Below are positions 10,201 to 19,132 of a DNA stretch of 64,000 bases, one piece after another. The stretch is from an uncultured Lactococcus sp. (lineage in GTDB: Bacteria > Bacillota > Bacilli > Lactobacillales > Streptococcaceae): positions 1 through 64,000 of the forward strand of contig NZ_CAKPUG010000001.1 of NCBI RefSeq assembly GCF_934191625.1, read 5' to 3'. Below the pieces are notes generated by a model. The model was not told where the DNA came from and searched no databases. It saw nothing but the letters and a program-made list of their open reading frames with translations. Positions within the stretch are counted from its first letter, which is position 1. Every line of letters starts with the position of its first letter. Made by a program: the position numbers and the translations under genes.

Positions 10201-10781
10201 AGCAATTAGAATTGGGAAATGTTTTGCCTTCAAGTGAATATGTAAGGGTGAAACAACTGGAAATGCTCGATCTCGGCCCACATAAAATTACTGCTGCTGA
10301 AATAGGGTCAGCTACTCATAGTTTTATGCAGTATGCCGATTTTTCCCGACCAAACTTATTTGATTTCCAACAAACATTGGATCAAATGAATCTTAGGGAG
10401 GAAGTGAAAAATAAAATTGATATACCCAAAATCCTGACTTTATTTGATACAGATTTTGGTAAATTATTGGTTGATAATGTGGAGCGTACAACCAAAGAAG
10501 CACCTTTTTCTATGCTGAAAACGGATGAAGTCGCTCAAGAACAATATATTGTTCGGGGAATATGTGACGGCTTTATAAAATTAGAGGAAAAAATCATCTT
10601 GTTTGATTATAAGACGGATTATTTTCGGAATACGACACAGATTGCAGAAATTAAAAAGAATTATGAAGTTCAGATGGAACTCTATGCAGATGCTTTAAGA
10701 AAGGCCTATCATGTCAACCAAATTGACAAATATTTGATTTTATTAGGAGGTCCTCGGAAAGTCGTTGTAGAAAGGATGTAA
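7218..10781 (+). CDS. rexA: ATP-dependent helicase/nuclease subunit A
   Basis: UvrD-family helicase plus nuclease of the RexAB complex; works with RexB in end resection and Chi-dependent recombination. The 1187 residues start with the Walker A motif SASAGSGKT (about 26-34), then the Walker B MIDEYQDTS (about 395), helicase motif GDIKQSIYGF, motif MTFHKSKGLEFDVVFL in the second half, and a C-terminal RecB nuclease motif with FDYKTDYF (about residue 1130). A strong AAAGGAGGT precedes the ATG at 7218. A small zinc-ribbon-like gene follows after one base. Confidence 0.97.
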   Translation: MTEVKLTPEQEEAIHSQGHNILVSASAGSGKTFVMANRIVEKIKKGIDIESLFISTFTKKAAAELRLRLEKDLKKASYNSDDSVKKQRIKRALQKLPHADIGTMDSFTQKLLRENFNRVDIDPNFRILADQTESDLLKQEVFEDLVEQYLSEQSEIKETAKIDKKTFEKLVKNFSRDRNIKGFQSVVYTIYNFASATEHPENWLKNEFLKGFDVYQKFSDLPESFSQDVALQLETFILDLHKSLAEKNLTGKTLEKAQIVVDNQEYLLESLVRRDFIQFTEIFRSLDFSRWSLKKDEILAESFKSVIGTKTDPGLVRDFLEKIKHLSTIEKYQPEAKVLAENLQKFVLNFYHTYLERKRSENAFDYSDIAHFAIKILEENTDVATAYRNKYSEIMIDEYQDTSHVQEAMLRLLSKNGDGSNNLFMVGDIKQSIYGFRLADPSLFLEKYIAYADVANPHQLIRLKENFRSRGEVLSFTNEVFKHLMDKEVGEMFYGKEEELVQGNLVDYPNQSEEEFYPELLLYEEDNLEEDSDQVSDGEIKIVAQKIKELVASDENLEYKDIALLVRSKSQNNKIEDILKAYDIPVVLDEGRVDFLKSLEVTLILDVLRAIDNPLYDIPLVATLRSPMFNFTEDELTRISLAAGSDTRFWQKLQLSDGELIDKALKTKIDSFLERFTGWRKLVNEVTIHELLWKIYTETYYMDYVGALPNGEMRQANLHALSVRAESYESSGYKGLFRFIKMIDKFMEQNNDLASVNIKLPQNAVRVMTFHKSKGLEFDVVFLMNLQTKFNQKDLRDSVILTRENGLGMKYTADLKNEAAVETEFPYALVKMETLPYLVNKDLKRNAMLSEEMRVLYVAFTRAKKKLYMVGKIKQKELEKYGEVKLEKGILPNKFRQTSNGYQHWLLALQKAYKLPMKFKVVKAADLQGIEKKFTVYPDFKQLAEEAKKFDKIMDSLSDVKQARAILDYQYPKLAATKLSSIQTPSQVKKRSYEKQLELGNVLPSSEYVRVKQLEMLDLGPHKITAAEIGSATHSFMQYADFSRPNLFDFQQTLDQMNLREEVKNKIDIPKILTLFDTDFGKLLVDNVERTTKEAPFSMLKTDEVAQEQYIVRGICDGFIKLEEKIILFDYKTDYFRNTTQIAEIKKNYEVQMELYADALRKAYHVNQIDKYLILLGGPRKVVVERM

Positions 10782-10782
10782 A

Positions 10783-10986
10783 ATGTTAGATTACCAATTA
10801 GGATCAGTTGTCGAAATGAAGAAACCACATGCGTGTACAATCAAATCAACAGGTAAAAAAGCAAACAGTTGGGAAATAATTCGCATGGGTGCAGATATTA
10901 AAATTAGATGTACGAATTGTGACCACATTGTTATGATGAACCGTAATGATTTCAATAAAAAAATAAAGAAAGTTGTGACAAAGTAG
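10783..10986 (+). CDS. DUF951 small protein
   Basis: 67-residue protein of the DUF951 family, widespread in Firmicutes and of unknown function. Typical features are the start LGSVVEMKKPHACTIK, the NSWEIIRMGADIKIRC core and a CTNCDH pair of cysteines that could bind metal or nucleic acid. It starts one base after the rexA stop (Shine-Dalgarno AAAGGATG inside rexA) and ends in a terminator, so it is the last gene of the rexBA unit. In many relatives this gene precedes ychF, as here. Confidence 0.9.
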   Translation: MLDYQLGSVVEMKKPHACTIKSTGKKANSWEIIRMGADIKIRCTNCDHIVMMNRNDFNKKIKKVVTK

Positions 10987-11000
10987 TCACAACTTTTTAT
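10970..11000 (+). terminator. Terminator of the rexBA-DUF951 unit
   Basis: AAGTTGTGAC (10970-10979) pairs with GTCACAACTT (10986-10995) around a six-base loop, followed by a short T-run. The gene's stop codon TAG sits in the loop and the edge of the stem. Confidence 0.8.
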
Positions 11001-11035
11001 TAGAATTTTTTAAATCCTTGATAGATTATGCTTTT

Positions 11036-11064
11036 TTGTCTTTTTTCATGATTTACGGTATAAT
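11036..11064 (+). promoter_or_regulatory. ychF promoter
   Basis: TTGTCT (11036-11041), 17-bp spacer, TATAAT (11059-11064), ending about 38 bases before the ychF ATG; GGAGA lies in between. Confidence 0.7.
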
Positions 11065-11101
11065 TGGGTGACTATAAAATTTGACGGAGAAATGAATAAA
11101 T

Positions 11102-12217
11102 ATGGCTTTAACAGCAGGTATTGTCGGCCTTCCTAATGTCGGAAAATCTACTCTTTTTAATGCAATTACAAAAGCGGGAGCAGAAGCAGCAAATTATCCT
11201 TTTGCAACCATCGAGCCTAATGTAGGTATGGTTGAAGTTCCGGATGAACGTTTGACTAAAATCACTGAATTAATTAAACCTAAAAAGACAGTTCCTACAA
11301 CTTTTGAATTCACTGATATCGCAGGTATTGTAAAAGGTGCCTCTAAAGGTGAGGGATTGGGAAATAAGTTCCTTGCAAACATTCGTGAGGTTGATGCAAT
11401 TGTACACGTGGTTCGTGCTTTCGACGATGAAAACGTGATGCGAGAAAACAATCGTGAAGATTCATTTGTTGATCCATTGGCAGATATTGAAACAATTAAT
11501 TTAGAGTTGATTTTGGCCGATTTGGAATCAGTAAACAAACGTTATGCGCGTGTGGAAAAAGTCGCGCGTACGGTTAAGGATAAAGATGCAGTAGCAGAAT
11601 TCAATGTTTTATCTAAAATCAAGCCTGTTTTGGAAGATGGAAAATCTGCACGAACAGTAGAATTTGATGAAGAAGAACAAAAAGTTGTCAAACAGCTTTT
11701 CTTGCTTACAACAAAACCTGTCCTTTACGTTGCGAATGTAGGTGAAGATGAAGTAAGTGCTCCAGATGACATTGAATATGTAAAACAAATTCGTGAATTT
11801 GCAGCGACTGAGAATGCAGAGGTTGTTGTTATTTCAGCCCGTGCTGAAGAAGAGATTGCAGAACTAGATGATGAGGACAAAGCAGAGTTTCTTGAAGCTC
11901 TTGGTTTAGAAGAGTCTGGTGTTGATAAATTAACGAAAGCAGCTTACCACTTACTTGGACTTGCAACATATTTTACAGCTGGCGAAAAAGAGGTACGTGC
12001 TTGGACATTCAAACGTGGCATGAAAGCTCCTCAATTAGCAGGAGTTATTCATAGTGATTTTGAAAAAGGGTTTATTCGAGCTGTAACCATGTCTTATGAA
12101 GATTTAATGAAATATGGTAGTGAAAAGGCCGTTAAAGAAGCAGGACGTTTACGTGAAGAGGGTAAAGAATATGTGGGACAAGATGGAGATATCATGGAAT
12201 TCCGCTTTAACGTTTAA
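11102..12217 (+). CDS. ychF: Redox-responsive ATPase YchF (Obg-family)
   Basis: Universally conserved P-loop protein that prefers ATP to GTP and associates with ribosomes and stress responses. The 371 residues begin with the G1 motif GLPNVGKST (about 8-16); DIAGIVKGAS is the G3 region, and a coiled-coil arm and C-terminal TGS domain (ending MEFRFNV) follow. Length matches the family. It has its own promoter and a terminator hairpin follows it, although pth lies just after. Confidence 0.97.
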   Translation: MALTAGIVGLPNVGKSTLFNAITKAGAEAANYPFATIEPNVGMVEVPDERLTKITELIKPKKTVPTTFEFTDIAGIVKGASKGEGLGNKFLANIREVDAIVHVVRAFDDENVMRENNREDSFVDPLADIETINLELILADLESVNKRYARVEKVARTVKDKDAVAEFNVLSKIKPVLEDGKSARTVEFDEEEQKVVKQLFLLTTKPVLYVANVGEDEVSAPDDIEYVKQIREFAATENAEVVVISARAEEEIAELDDEDKAEFLEALGLEESGVDKLTKAAYHLLGLATYFTAGEKEVRAWTFKRGMKAPQLAGVIHSDFEKGFIRAVTMSYEDLMKYGSEKAVKEAGRLREEGKEYVGQDGDIMEFRFNV

Positions 12218-12275
12218 GGGGCTTCCCAAAGCTTTAAAATTTATGAACCACACAGTTTTACAGTAACAAAAAAGA

Positions 12276-12300
12276 GCTGATTTGTATAAATCAGCCTTTT
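12276..12300 (+). terminator. ychF terminator
   Basis: GCTGATTT (12276-12283), loop GTAT, AAATCAGC (12288-12295), then CTTTT and, further on, ATTTTTT. It lies just before the pth Shine-Dalgarno, so some read-through into pth is possible. Confidence 0.65.
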
Positions 12301-12326
12301 GCTATTTTTTGGAAAGAGGAGAAAAA

Positions 12327-12899
12327 ATGACAAAAATGATTGTAGGACTCGGAAATCCTGGTGACAAATATGAGAAAACAAAGCATAATATGGGCTTTAT
12401 GGCTATTGATTTACTTGCGAAAGATTATGGTGTAAATTTTAGCATGGAAAAAACCTTTATGGCCGAAGTTGCTTCTACTTTCGTGAATAGTGAAAAAGTA
12501 TTTCTTGTCAAGCCTCAAACATTTATGAATGAATCAGGACGCGCCATTCAACCTTTATTGACTTACTATAATATGGATCCTTCAGATTTGACGGTCATTG
12601 TTGATGATATGGATTCGGCTGTTGGACGTGTAAGACTCCGGCAGAAAGGTTCATCAGGTGGTCAACGAGGTATTAAATCAACAATCACGCATTTAGGAAC
12701 AGAACAATTCAACCGAGTAAAAATAGGGATTGGGCGACCAGAACACGGAAAAACAGTAGTTGCACATGTCTTATCTAAATTTGATAAAGAAAATGTAGAA
12801 TTTGCACAGAACGGCATAAACAAAGCTGTAGAAGCAGTGAAATTCTATCTTGAAACAAATGATTTTTCTCAAGCAATGAATAAATTTAACGGACAATGA
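12327..12899 (+). CDS. pth: Peptidyl-tRNA hydrolase
   Basis: Releases tRNA from prematurely dropped peptidyl-tRNA. The ATG at 12327, behind GAAAGAGGAGAAAAA, gives 190 residues beginning [18 protein letters not shown], which is the family start; a longer in-frame opening from 12282 would run through the upstream terminator and is rejected. KHNMGF holds the catalytic His and Asn, and the DDMD and GSSGGQRG segments are conserved. The stop overlaps the mfd start (ATGA), so translation is coupled. Confidence 0.97.
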   Translation: MTKMIVGLGNPGDKYEKTKHNMGFMAIDLLAKDYGVNFSMEKTFMAEVASTFVNSEKVFLVKPQTFMNESGRAIQPLLTYYNMDPSDLTVIVDDMDSAVGRVRLRQKGSSGGQRGIKSTITHLGTEQFNRVKIGIGRPEHGKTVVAHVLSKFDKENVEFAQNGINKAVEAVKFYLETNDFSQAMNKFNGQ

Positions 12900-15800
12900 A
12901 AATAAACGAATTTTTTGATCAAAACCATGATTTACAATCATGGCAGAGAAGTTTTGCAAAAGCAGAACGTACGCTTTTAACTGGTCTTTCTGGAACTGCA
13001 CAGGCGATGGTTATGGCTAATGCTTATGAAAATAATCCGGATAAGTACGTAATAGTTACCGATAATCAATACCATGCCAATGAGCTCTATGATGAATTGT
13101 CTCATCTTGTTGAAGGTGAGAAGGTCTATCAATTTTTTTCAGATGATAATGTTTATGCTGAGTTCGCGATAGCAAGTAAAGATCGTACAGCATATCGCCT
13201 TGAAGCTCTGAATTTCCTGCTTGATCCAAAGCATACAGGTTTTTTAGTTGTCCCTTTCATGGCTTTACGTTCACTACTGCCGCACCCAGATAATTTTCAA
13301 GAAAACTATCTTCTCCTGACTCAAGGTGATGAATTTGGGATGGAAAATCTACTTCAAATTATAGCTAGCGCAGGTTACGAGAAGACACAACGCGTGATGG
13401 TCCCCGGAGAATATTCTCAGCGTGGTGATATTATTGATATCTATCCCTTAGATGCTGCTCAACCTATAAGGCTGGAATTTTTTGGCGATGAAGTTGATAC
13501 GATTCGTGCTTTTGATAGTGACACACAACGTTCACTCGAAAATATGGAACAAGTAGAAATATATCCGGCAAGCGATTTTATTTTAATGCCTTGGGAATTT
13601 GATCAAGGTGTAAAGAATTTAACTACTCAGCTAGAAGATGTAACAGATCCTACTGCTCAATCTTATTTTGAAGAAGTTATTTCAGCAGCTAAAAATCATT
13701 ATTATCATAAAGATTTGCGCAAGTTTGCAGAATATTTTTACGAAAAACCAGTCTCTCTTTTGAATTATTTTCCCCAAAATATACAAATTTTCATTGATGA
13801 TTTTCAAAAAGTTAATGAGGCTAATAATAAAACAGAACAGGAACTTGCAGAATTTATTGTTTCGGAAAAAAGTATGGGACGTTCTTTTGAAGGACAGAGC
13901 TATCTTTTGGATGTAATTTCTAAGTTGCGTTCTCACAAACCAGCAACTTTTTTCTCCAATTTTCAAAAAGGTTTAGGGAATATAAAGTTTGATGCTTTAT
14001 ATAATTTTAATCAACATTCAATGCAACAGTTCTTTGGACAAATGGAACTTTTTTATACAGAAGTTGACAGATTTGTAAAGCAAGGGTTTACAGTTGTTTT
14101 AGCTGTATCATCCGAGAAACTGCGTACGGAGATTCAAAAACTAGATTTAGCGATTCAAGAGATGTCCACTGATGAAATTCAAAAAGGAAAAATAAACCTT
14201 TTGAATTTAACTCTCAATAATGGGTTTAATTTTATTGATGAGAAACTAGTGGTTATTACTGAATCAGAAATTTTTGGTAAAGCACGTAAGAAAAAAACAC
14301 GCCGCTTAAATATCACAAACGCAGAACGTTTAAAAGATTATAATGAACTTGAAGTTGGTGATTACGTTGTCCATAAAAATCACGGAATTGGAAAATACTT
14401 AGGTATTGAGACCATTGAAGTATCAGGAATGCATCGTGATTACTTAACAATTCAATACCAAAATGGTGATACGATATCGGTACCCGTTGACCATCTGAAT
14501 CTATTAAGTAAATACTCTGCGGCAGAAGGAAAAACGCCCAAGATAAATAAGCTTAATGATGGACGTTGGCGTAAGACTATTTCGACTGTAAGTAAACAAG
14601 TTGAAGATATTTCTGAGGACTTGATTAAGCTTTATTCGGCTAGACAAGCTTTAAAAGGCCATGCTTTTTCTTTGGACGATGTCAACCAGGAAGAATTTGA
14701 CAATGGCTTTGCTTACCCAGAAACGGCAGACCAGTTGCGCTCAATTAGTGAAATCAAAAAGGATATGGAACTTGAGCGACCGATGGATCGTCTGTTGGTA
14801 GGAGATGTTGGCTTTGGTAAAACAGAGGTTGCAATGCGTGCGGCCTTTAAAGCAATCAACGACAGCAAACAAGTGGCTGTTTTAGTCCCAACTACAGTTT
14901 TAGCGGAACAACACTATAATAACTTTATGGAACGCTTTGTAAACTTTGGTGTAAACATTGCTGTTTTGAGTCGTTTCCAAACCAAGGCTCAACAAACGGC
15001 GATTTTGGATAAGTTAAAGAAAGGTCGTGTGGACTTAATCATTGGTACCCATCGTCTTTTATCCAAGGATGTCGAATTTCTTGACTTGGGCTTAATGATT
15101 ATTGATGAGGAACAGCGTTTCGGTGTCAAACACAAGGAACGTTTGAAAGAATTAAAAACACAGGTTGATGTTTTGACACTCACCGCAACACCTATACCGA
15201 GAACCTTGCATATGTCAATGTTAGGTATTCGTGATTTATCAGTCATCGAAACGCCTCCAACAAACCGTTATCCTGTCCAAACATATGTAATGGAGACAAA
15301 CTATGGTGTGGTGCGTGATGCTGTACTCCGAGAAATCTCTCGTGGGGGCCAGGTTTATTATATCCATAACCGAGTAGATAGTATTGAGCAAAAAGTTTCA
15401 CAACTAGAAGAACTGATACCAGAGGCAAAAATCGGCTACATTCATGGACAAATGACAGAAATTCAATTAGAAAATACCCTGATGGATTTTATAAATAACG
15501 AATATGATGTCTTAGTGGCCACGACGATTATTGAAACAGGTGTGGATATTCCAAATGCCAATACGCTTTTTATAGAAAACGCGGATATGATGGGGTTATC
15601 ACAACTGTATCAATTAAGAGGACGCGTGGGCCGAAGCAACCGAGTCGCCTATGCTTACTTTATGTATAAACCAGAAAAAATCTTATCTGAAGTCTCCGAA
15701 AAACGCTTAGAAGCCATCAAGGGCTTTACGGAACTGGGCTCAGGCTTTAAAATTGCAATGCGCGACCTTTCAATTCGAGGAGCGGGTAATTTATTGGGAG

Positions 15801-16381
15801 CAGAGCAGTCTGGCTTCATTGATTCTGTTGGATTTGAACTTTATTCGCAACTGCTTGAAGAAGCTGTCCATAAGCGCATGGGTGGTGACAAAGTTAAGAC
15901 AAAGACCAATGTGGAAATTATGGTTGGTTTAGATGCTTTTATCCCAAGTTACTATATTGGGGACGAAAGACAAAAAATTGAGATTTATAAACGCATTCGC
16001 CAAATAGATACTCGAAAAAACTATGAAGAATTACAAGACGAGTTGATGGACCGTTTTGGAGAATATCCGGATGAGGTTGCCTATTTATTAGAAATTGGTT
16101 TATTGAAAACATTTGCTGACAATGCCCTCGTTGAAAAAATTGAAAAAAATAAGTTTGATGTTGTACTTATAATGGCAAAATCAGCTAATACTATGTATGA
16201 CCCACAGGAGTATTTTGAAGCTTTATCTGAAACGAACTTAAAAGCAAGTGTCGGTGAAAAGTTAGGAAAAATGAATTTCCGATTTAAAATTGAAAATCGA
16301 AAAGATGTTGTCCTTCTCCGCGAAATCATGAATTTTACGGAAAAACTTTCAGAATTAAGAGATAAACACGAAAAAGAGTAA
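12896..16381 (+). CDS. mfd: Transcription-repair coupling factor Mfd
   Basis: DNA translocase that removes RNA polymerase stalled at lesions and recruits UvrA. The 1161 residues have the UvrB-like N-terminal module, the RNA-polymerase-interaction domain ([16 protein letters not shown], about 485-500), a translocase with Walker [12 protein letters not shown] (about 638) and DEEQ box (about 738), the TRG motif region and a C-terminal D7 domain. Full length. It shares ATGA with pth. A perfect palindrome begins in the last codons and acts as terminator. Confidence 0.98.
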   Translation: MKINEFFDQNHDLQSWQRSFAKAERTLLTGLSGTAQAMVMANAYENNPDKYVIVTDNQYHANELYDELSHLVEGEKVYQFFSDDNVYAEFAIASKDRTAYRLEALNFLLDPKHTGFLVVPFMALRSLLPHPDNFQENYLLLTQGDEFGMENLLQIIASAGYEKTQRVMVPGEYSQRGDIIDIYPLDAAQPIRLEFFGDEVDTIRAFDSDTQRSLENMEQVEIYPASDFILMPWEFDQGVKNLTTQLEDVTDPTAQSYFEEVISAAKNHYYHKDLRKFAEYFYEKPVSLLNYFPQNIQIFIDDFQKVNEANNKTEQELAEFIVSEKSMGRSFEGQSYLLDVISKLRSHKPATFFSNFQKGLGNIKFDALYNFNQHSMQQFFGQMELFYTEVDRFVKQGFTVVLAVSSEKLRTEIQKLDLAIQEMSTDEIQKGKINLLNLTLNNGFNFIDEKLVVITESEIFGKARKKKTRRLNITNAERLKDYNELEVGDYVVHKNHGIGKYLGIETIEVSGMHRDYLTIQYQNGDTISVPVDHLNLLSKYSAAEGKTPKINKLNDGRWRKTISTVSKQVEDISEDLIKLYSARQALKGHAFSLDDVNQEEFDNGFAYPETADQLRSISEIKKDMELERPMDRLLVGDVGFGKTEVAMRAAFKAINDSKQVAVLVPTTVLAEQHYNNFMERFVNFGVNIAVLSRFQTKAQQTAILDKLKKGRVDLIIGTHRLLSKDVEFLDLGLMIIDEEQRFGVKHKERLKELKTQVDVLTLTATPIPRTLHMSMLGIRDLSVIETPPTNRYPVQTYVMETNYGVVRDAVLREISRGGQVYYIHNRVDSIEQKVSQLEELIPEAKIGYIHGQMTEIQLENTLMDFINNEYDVLVATTIIETGVDIPNANTLFIENADMMGLSQLYQLRGRVGRSNRVAYAYFMYKPEKILSEVSEKRLEAIKGFTELGSGFKIAMRDLSIRGAGNLLGAEQSGFIDSVGFELYSQLLEEAVHKRMGGDKVKTKTNVEIMVGLDAFIPSYYIGDERQKIEIYKRIRQIDTRKNYEELQDELMDRFGEYPDEVAYLLEIGLLKTFADNALVEKIEKNKFDVVLIMAKSANTMYDPQEYFEALSETNLKASVGEKLGKMNFRFKIENRKDVVLLREIMNFTEKLSELRDKHEKE

Positions 16382-16409
16382 TGTTTCATATGAAACATTA
16401 CTCTTTTTT
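16371..16409 (+). terminator. mfd terminator, perfect palindrome
   Basis: A nearly 19-base perfect inverted repeat with no loop, centred between 16389 and 16390, followed by TTTTTT. The mfd stop codon is in the left arm. The right arm ends in the U-tract needed for termination on the + strand, and the left arm starts with AAAAA, so it could also work in reverse. Confidence 0.85.
16382..16397. other. parS-like ParB site (TGTTTCATATGAAACA)
   Basis: The 16-bp core of the mfd terminator differs from the Firmicute parS consensus TGTTTCACGTGAAACA only at the two central bases. It sits about 15 kb from oriC, within the range where parS sites cluster, and parB is in the same window. ParB binding is an inference; the central CG is usually important. 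Confidence 0.4.
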
Positions 16410-16464
16410 AGGAAAACTCTTTATTTAAAAGCCTTCATTGCCTCTATAAATAATTTCAAGTGAT

Positions 16465-16493
16465 TTTTCAAAAGGCTTGAAGTGTGTTATAAT
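16465..16493 (+). promoter_or_regulatory. rqcP promoter, leaderless
   Basis: TTTTCA (16465-16470), 17-bp spacer, TATAAT (16488-16493). The expected start of transcription (about 16500) is one base before the ATG at 16501. Confidence 0.55.
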
Positions 16494-16500
16494 AACCACT

Positions 16501-16773
16501 ATGAGATTAGATAAATTTTTAAAGGTTTCTCGTCTGATAAAACGTCGCCCTGTAGCTAAAGAAGTTGCAGATAAAGGACGGATTAAAATCAACGGAAAAA
16601 TTGCGAAATCTTCAAGTGATGTTAAATTCGATGATGTCATTGAAATTCGCTTTGGGAACAAGATTGTAGAAGTAAGTGTCCTCGAACTTAAAGAATTCAC
16701 GCGTAAAGAAGATGCAGAAAAAATGTATAAAATTTTGAGTGAAACACGGATTACTGCTGATACTGAGCTTTAA
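16501..16773 (+). CDS. rqcP: S4-domain RNA-binding protein RqcP (YabO/HslR-like)
   Basis: 90-residue S4-domain protein. The family binds the 50S-peptidyl-tRNA complex and works with RqcH in alanine tailing of stalled nascent chains. The S4 fold is plain: [16 protein letters not shown] at the N-terminus, then [15 protein letters not shown]. The ATG at 16501 is the family start; an upstream in-frame TTG at 16477 overlaps the promoter. There is no Shine-Dalgarno and the -10 box leaves no room for a leader. divIC follows after 27 bases, in the usual order mfd-rqcP-divIC. Confidence 0.9.
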   Translation: MRLDKFLKVSRLIKRRPVAKEVADKGRIKINGKIAKSSSDVKFDDVIEIRFGNKIVEVSVLELKEFTRKEDAEKMYKILSETRITADTEL

Positions 16774-16800
16774 GATAGCGATAAATTTTTCGGAGGAAAA

Positions 16801-17172
16801 ATGGACAAACAAATTATTCATTTGAAAAATGATTATACGACTGCTAATAAAATGGAAAAAACACCAAATCCTCTACCTCGACGGAAACATCTGGGTATTA
16901 TTTTGATTGGAGCCATGCTGTTGTTTAGTTTAGCAACCATCAGTGTTGTTCAATCTTATCAAAATTTGCAAAAACAAATTGCTATGGAAGCTCAAGCAGC
17001 ACAGAAAAATGCGGCATTGGACCACGATTTAGCTCTTAAAAGTTCAGATATTAGTAAACTCAAAGATCCAACATTCTTAGCAAAATATGCGCGTGCTAAG
17101 TTAGATGATTCCCAGGAAAATGAGAAAGTTTTTAGCATACCAGAACTTGTCAATGGTGGGATAGAACCATGA
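16801..17172 (+). CDS. divIC: Septum formation initiator DivIC (FtsB-like)
   Basis: Bitopic division protein that pairs with FtsL and DivIB at the septum. The 123 residues have a cytoplasmic basic N-terminus (PLPRRKH), one membrane segment at about 31-50 (LGIILIGAMLLFSLATISVV), a coiled-coil outside (residues 51-80) and the conserved DPTFLAKYARAKL element near residue 85. GGAGGAAAA precedes the ATG. The last codon overlaps the start of the S1 gene (ATGA). Confidence 0.93.
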   Translation: MDKQIIHLKNDYTTANKMEKTPNPLPRRKHLGIILIGAMLLFSLATISVVQSYQNLQKQIAMEAQAAQKNAALDHDLALKSSDISKLKDPTFLAKYARAKLDDSQENEKVFSIPELVNGGIEP

Positions 17173-17450
17173 TTGGAAAAATAAAATCAATCAGTAAATT
17201 TGGACTTTTTGTCCTTTTTTCTGATTCAAAAATAGGTCTTTTAAGATGGACAAACATACCTCGAAGACAAATGAAGTTCAAAACAGGCGATCTTATTGGT
17301 GTAGAAGTTTTAAAGGAACGTGAAGATGGGAAGGTAGAGCTTTCTTTTATTGAAAAAGATTTTAAAGAAACATTTGGGAGTTTTTTGGAAGAGACTGAAG
17401 ACCGGCTAAGAGATTTAAAAACAAAAAACGGTAGTCTTAGAAGTTTATGA
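17169..17450 (+). CDS. S1 RNA-binding domain protein
   Basis: 93-residue protein consisting of one S1/OB-fold RNA-binding domain: GKIKSISKFGLFVLF opens the first strands and KFKTGDLIGVEVLKEREDGKVELSF closes the barrel. It is translationally coupled to divIC by an ATGA overlap, like the S1 proteins found after divIC in several Lactobacillales. The last ten codons (KTKNGSLRSL) may not be native: they run in the same reading frame into the HpaB-like relic that follows and resemble the SLRD-R start of HpaB proteins, so the true C-terminus may have been altered. Confidence 0.75.
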   Translation: MIGKIKSISKFGLFVLFSDSKIGLLRWTNIPRRQMKFKTGDLIGVEVLKEREDGKVELSFIEKDFKETFGSFLEETEDRLRDLKTKNGSLRSL

Positions 17451-17850
17451 CGACAAATATATGATGATAATAGAGTTCAACGTCCTACAATGTTTCTTCC
17501 AACGTTAAATATCGAAGATTTTACAAAAGAACGTAAGATTTATGAGGATGTTGCGCGTGAAAGCTTTGGTATGCTAGGGACGTACGCCTGATTTTATTGC
17601 CACAGGCATTGCTGTCCTTTTGAAAGCAAGTATAAGTAGCCCATTGATTCAGGCTGAAAAACGTGCACTTCTGCTTAATCTAGCTTGGGATATAACGGGC
17701 GAATCTTTTGGACAACGTCAAAAAACTTATGAATTTCTGCACGGCGGTAAACCAATGTGGATTAAGAATATGCACTGGAAAAATGCAGACTTAAGTAAAG
17801 CATACGATATGATTGATAAGGTTTTAGAAAATGCAAAATCTGAAGAATAA
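17451..17850 (+). pseudogene. Relic of an HpaB-type flavin-dependent hydroxylase
   Basis: Fragments of a 4-hydroxyphenylacetate 3-monooxygenase (HpaB/PvcC)-like gene. In one frame RQIYDDNRV...KIYEDVARESFGMLG is read to 17579. One extra base at about 17580 shifts into RTPDFIATGIAVLL; the GMLGRTPDF join is a hallmark of the family. After a large internal deletion the C-terminal part is readable: AEKRALLLNLAWDITGESFGQRQ, then YEFLHGGKP, up to TAA at 17848. About 130 codons remain of the usual ~480. An in-frame TGA at 17448 breaks the 5' end. It lies between the S1 gene and the serine hydrolase gene, which are otherwise neighbours in related genomes. The family call is from memory of conserved motifs. 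Confidence 0.65.
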
Positions 17851-17851
17851 A

Positions 17852-19132
17852 ATGAATATAGCTGTTTGGTTGGTGATGATTATAATGGTCATGCCAGCCT
17901 TTTTTATCGTGCCACAGAAGGGTCAAAAGGCCAGCCTTGAACCTAAAGTAAAAAGCTTAACGCAAAGCAAAGAAAATTATTATACAAATATACCTTCTCG
18001 AGCTGTTACGCTTACTCAGATAGTTGCCTATAAAGATCCAGCTATGAAACAAAAAGCTGGTGTAATTCCGAGGCAAAAACAGCTTGAAATTAAGAGTTTA
18101 AAAGAAAATGTCTTTGAATTATCCAATCATACTTTTGTCAAAGCCAATCCAAAAACGATAGGTTCTGATGTGTTACTGAGCAAAGAGGAGAAAAAGATAA
18201 CTGTTTATACAGCAAAAATATCTGATGTGTTTTATAGCCCGTTTACGACTTATGACAAGGAAGTTTACACAAAAATTTCAGGAGGACAAAAACTACTCAC
18301 AAATCAAGTTGCCAAAACAAATTGGGGTACTTATTATGAAGTTAACTTTAATGGTGGCCAAACAGGATGGATTAGCAAAGAAAACTTGAATTTTGAAGAT
18401 CCTAAGATGCTTCATGCTCAAGAAATATTGCAACAGAAATATAATGATTCCAAGTATTCTATTTACATTAAGCAACTGGATAACTCGTTTACAATAGGTG
18501 TAAACCAAGATCAAAAAATGTATGCAGCTAGTTTATCGAAACTTCCGATATTATATTGGACGCAAAAACGTTTAAATGAAGGGCAAGCAACTTTAAGTGA
18601 CAAATTGCAATACAATACTGCTATTAATACTTTTAAAGGTTCATTTGAAGCTGGCGGAACGGGGGTATTACCGACTATAGCAGATAATAAAGCTTACTCT
18701 TTATCCGAAGTTATTACACGGACAGCAAAAAACTCGGATAACGTGGGAAGCAATCTTTTAGCCTACTATGAAACAGGGCAATTTTCTCCTGATTTTCGAA
18801 CTGGAATTACCAAAATTGCAGGTGAAGTTTGGGATCCGGTTGAGCGTGAAGCTTCGGCCCAAATGACTGGAAGAGTTCTTGAAGCTCTTTATAATGAAGG
18901 AGGATACTCTTTCAATGCTCTATTTGATACGCAGTTTGACGATGTTAAAATTCAGGCAGGGTTACCTAAAGATGTGCGTGTCGCCCATAAAATTGGTGCT
19001 GCTGATGCTTACAATCATGATGCAGCCATTGTCTTTACAAATAAACCTTATATTTTAGTTGTGGAAACAAAAGGTGGCAGTGACAAAATCATTTCCCAAA
19101 TTTCCAAAGATGTTTATGAGGTGCTCAAATGA
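17852..19132 (+). CDS. Secreted class A beta-lactamase-like serine hydrolase
   Basis: 426-residue exported protein with an N-terminal signal/membrane segment (residues 4-20, AVWLVMIIMVMPAFFIV), an SH3-like segment (WGTYYEVNFNGGQTGWISKENL, about 155-175) and a penicillin-recognising serine hydrolase domain: SLSK (Ser near 225), SDN (about 295) and KIG in place of KTG (about 380). Streptococci carry a similar gene just before tilS. The role is probably in peptidoglycan metabolism; beta-lactam hydrolysis is not implied. The ATG at 17852 directly follows the relic's stop; another ATG lies at 17831. The stop overlaps tilS (ATGA). Confidence 0.85.
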   Translation: MNIAVWLVMIIMVMPAFFIVPQKGQKASLEPKVKSLTQSKENYYTNIPSRAVTLTQIVAYKDPAMKQKAGVIPRQKQLEIKSLKENVFELSNHTFVKANPKTIGSDVLLSKEEKKITVYTAKISDVFYSPFTTYDKEVYTKISGGQKLLTNQVAKTNWGTYYEVNFNGGQTGWISKENLNFEDPKMLHAQEILQQKYNDSKYSIYIKQLDNSFTIGVNQDQKMYAASLSKLPILYWTQKRLNEGQATLSDKLQYNTAINTFKGSFEAGGTGVLPTIADNKAYSLSEVITRTAKNSDNVGSNLLAYYETGQFSPDFRTGITKIAGEVWDPVEREASAQMTGRVLEALYNEGGYSFNALFDTQFDDVKIQAGLPKDVRVAHKIGAADAYNHDAAIVFTNKPYILVVETKGGSDKIISQISKDVYEVLK

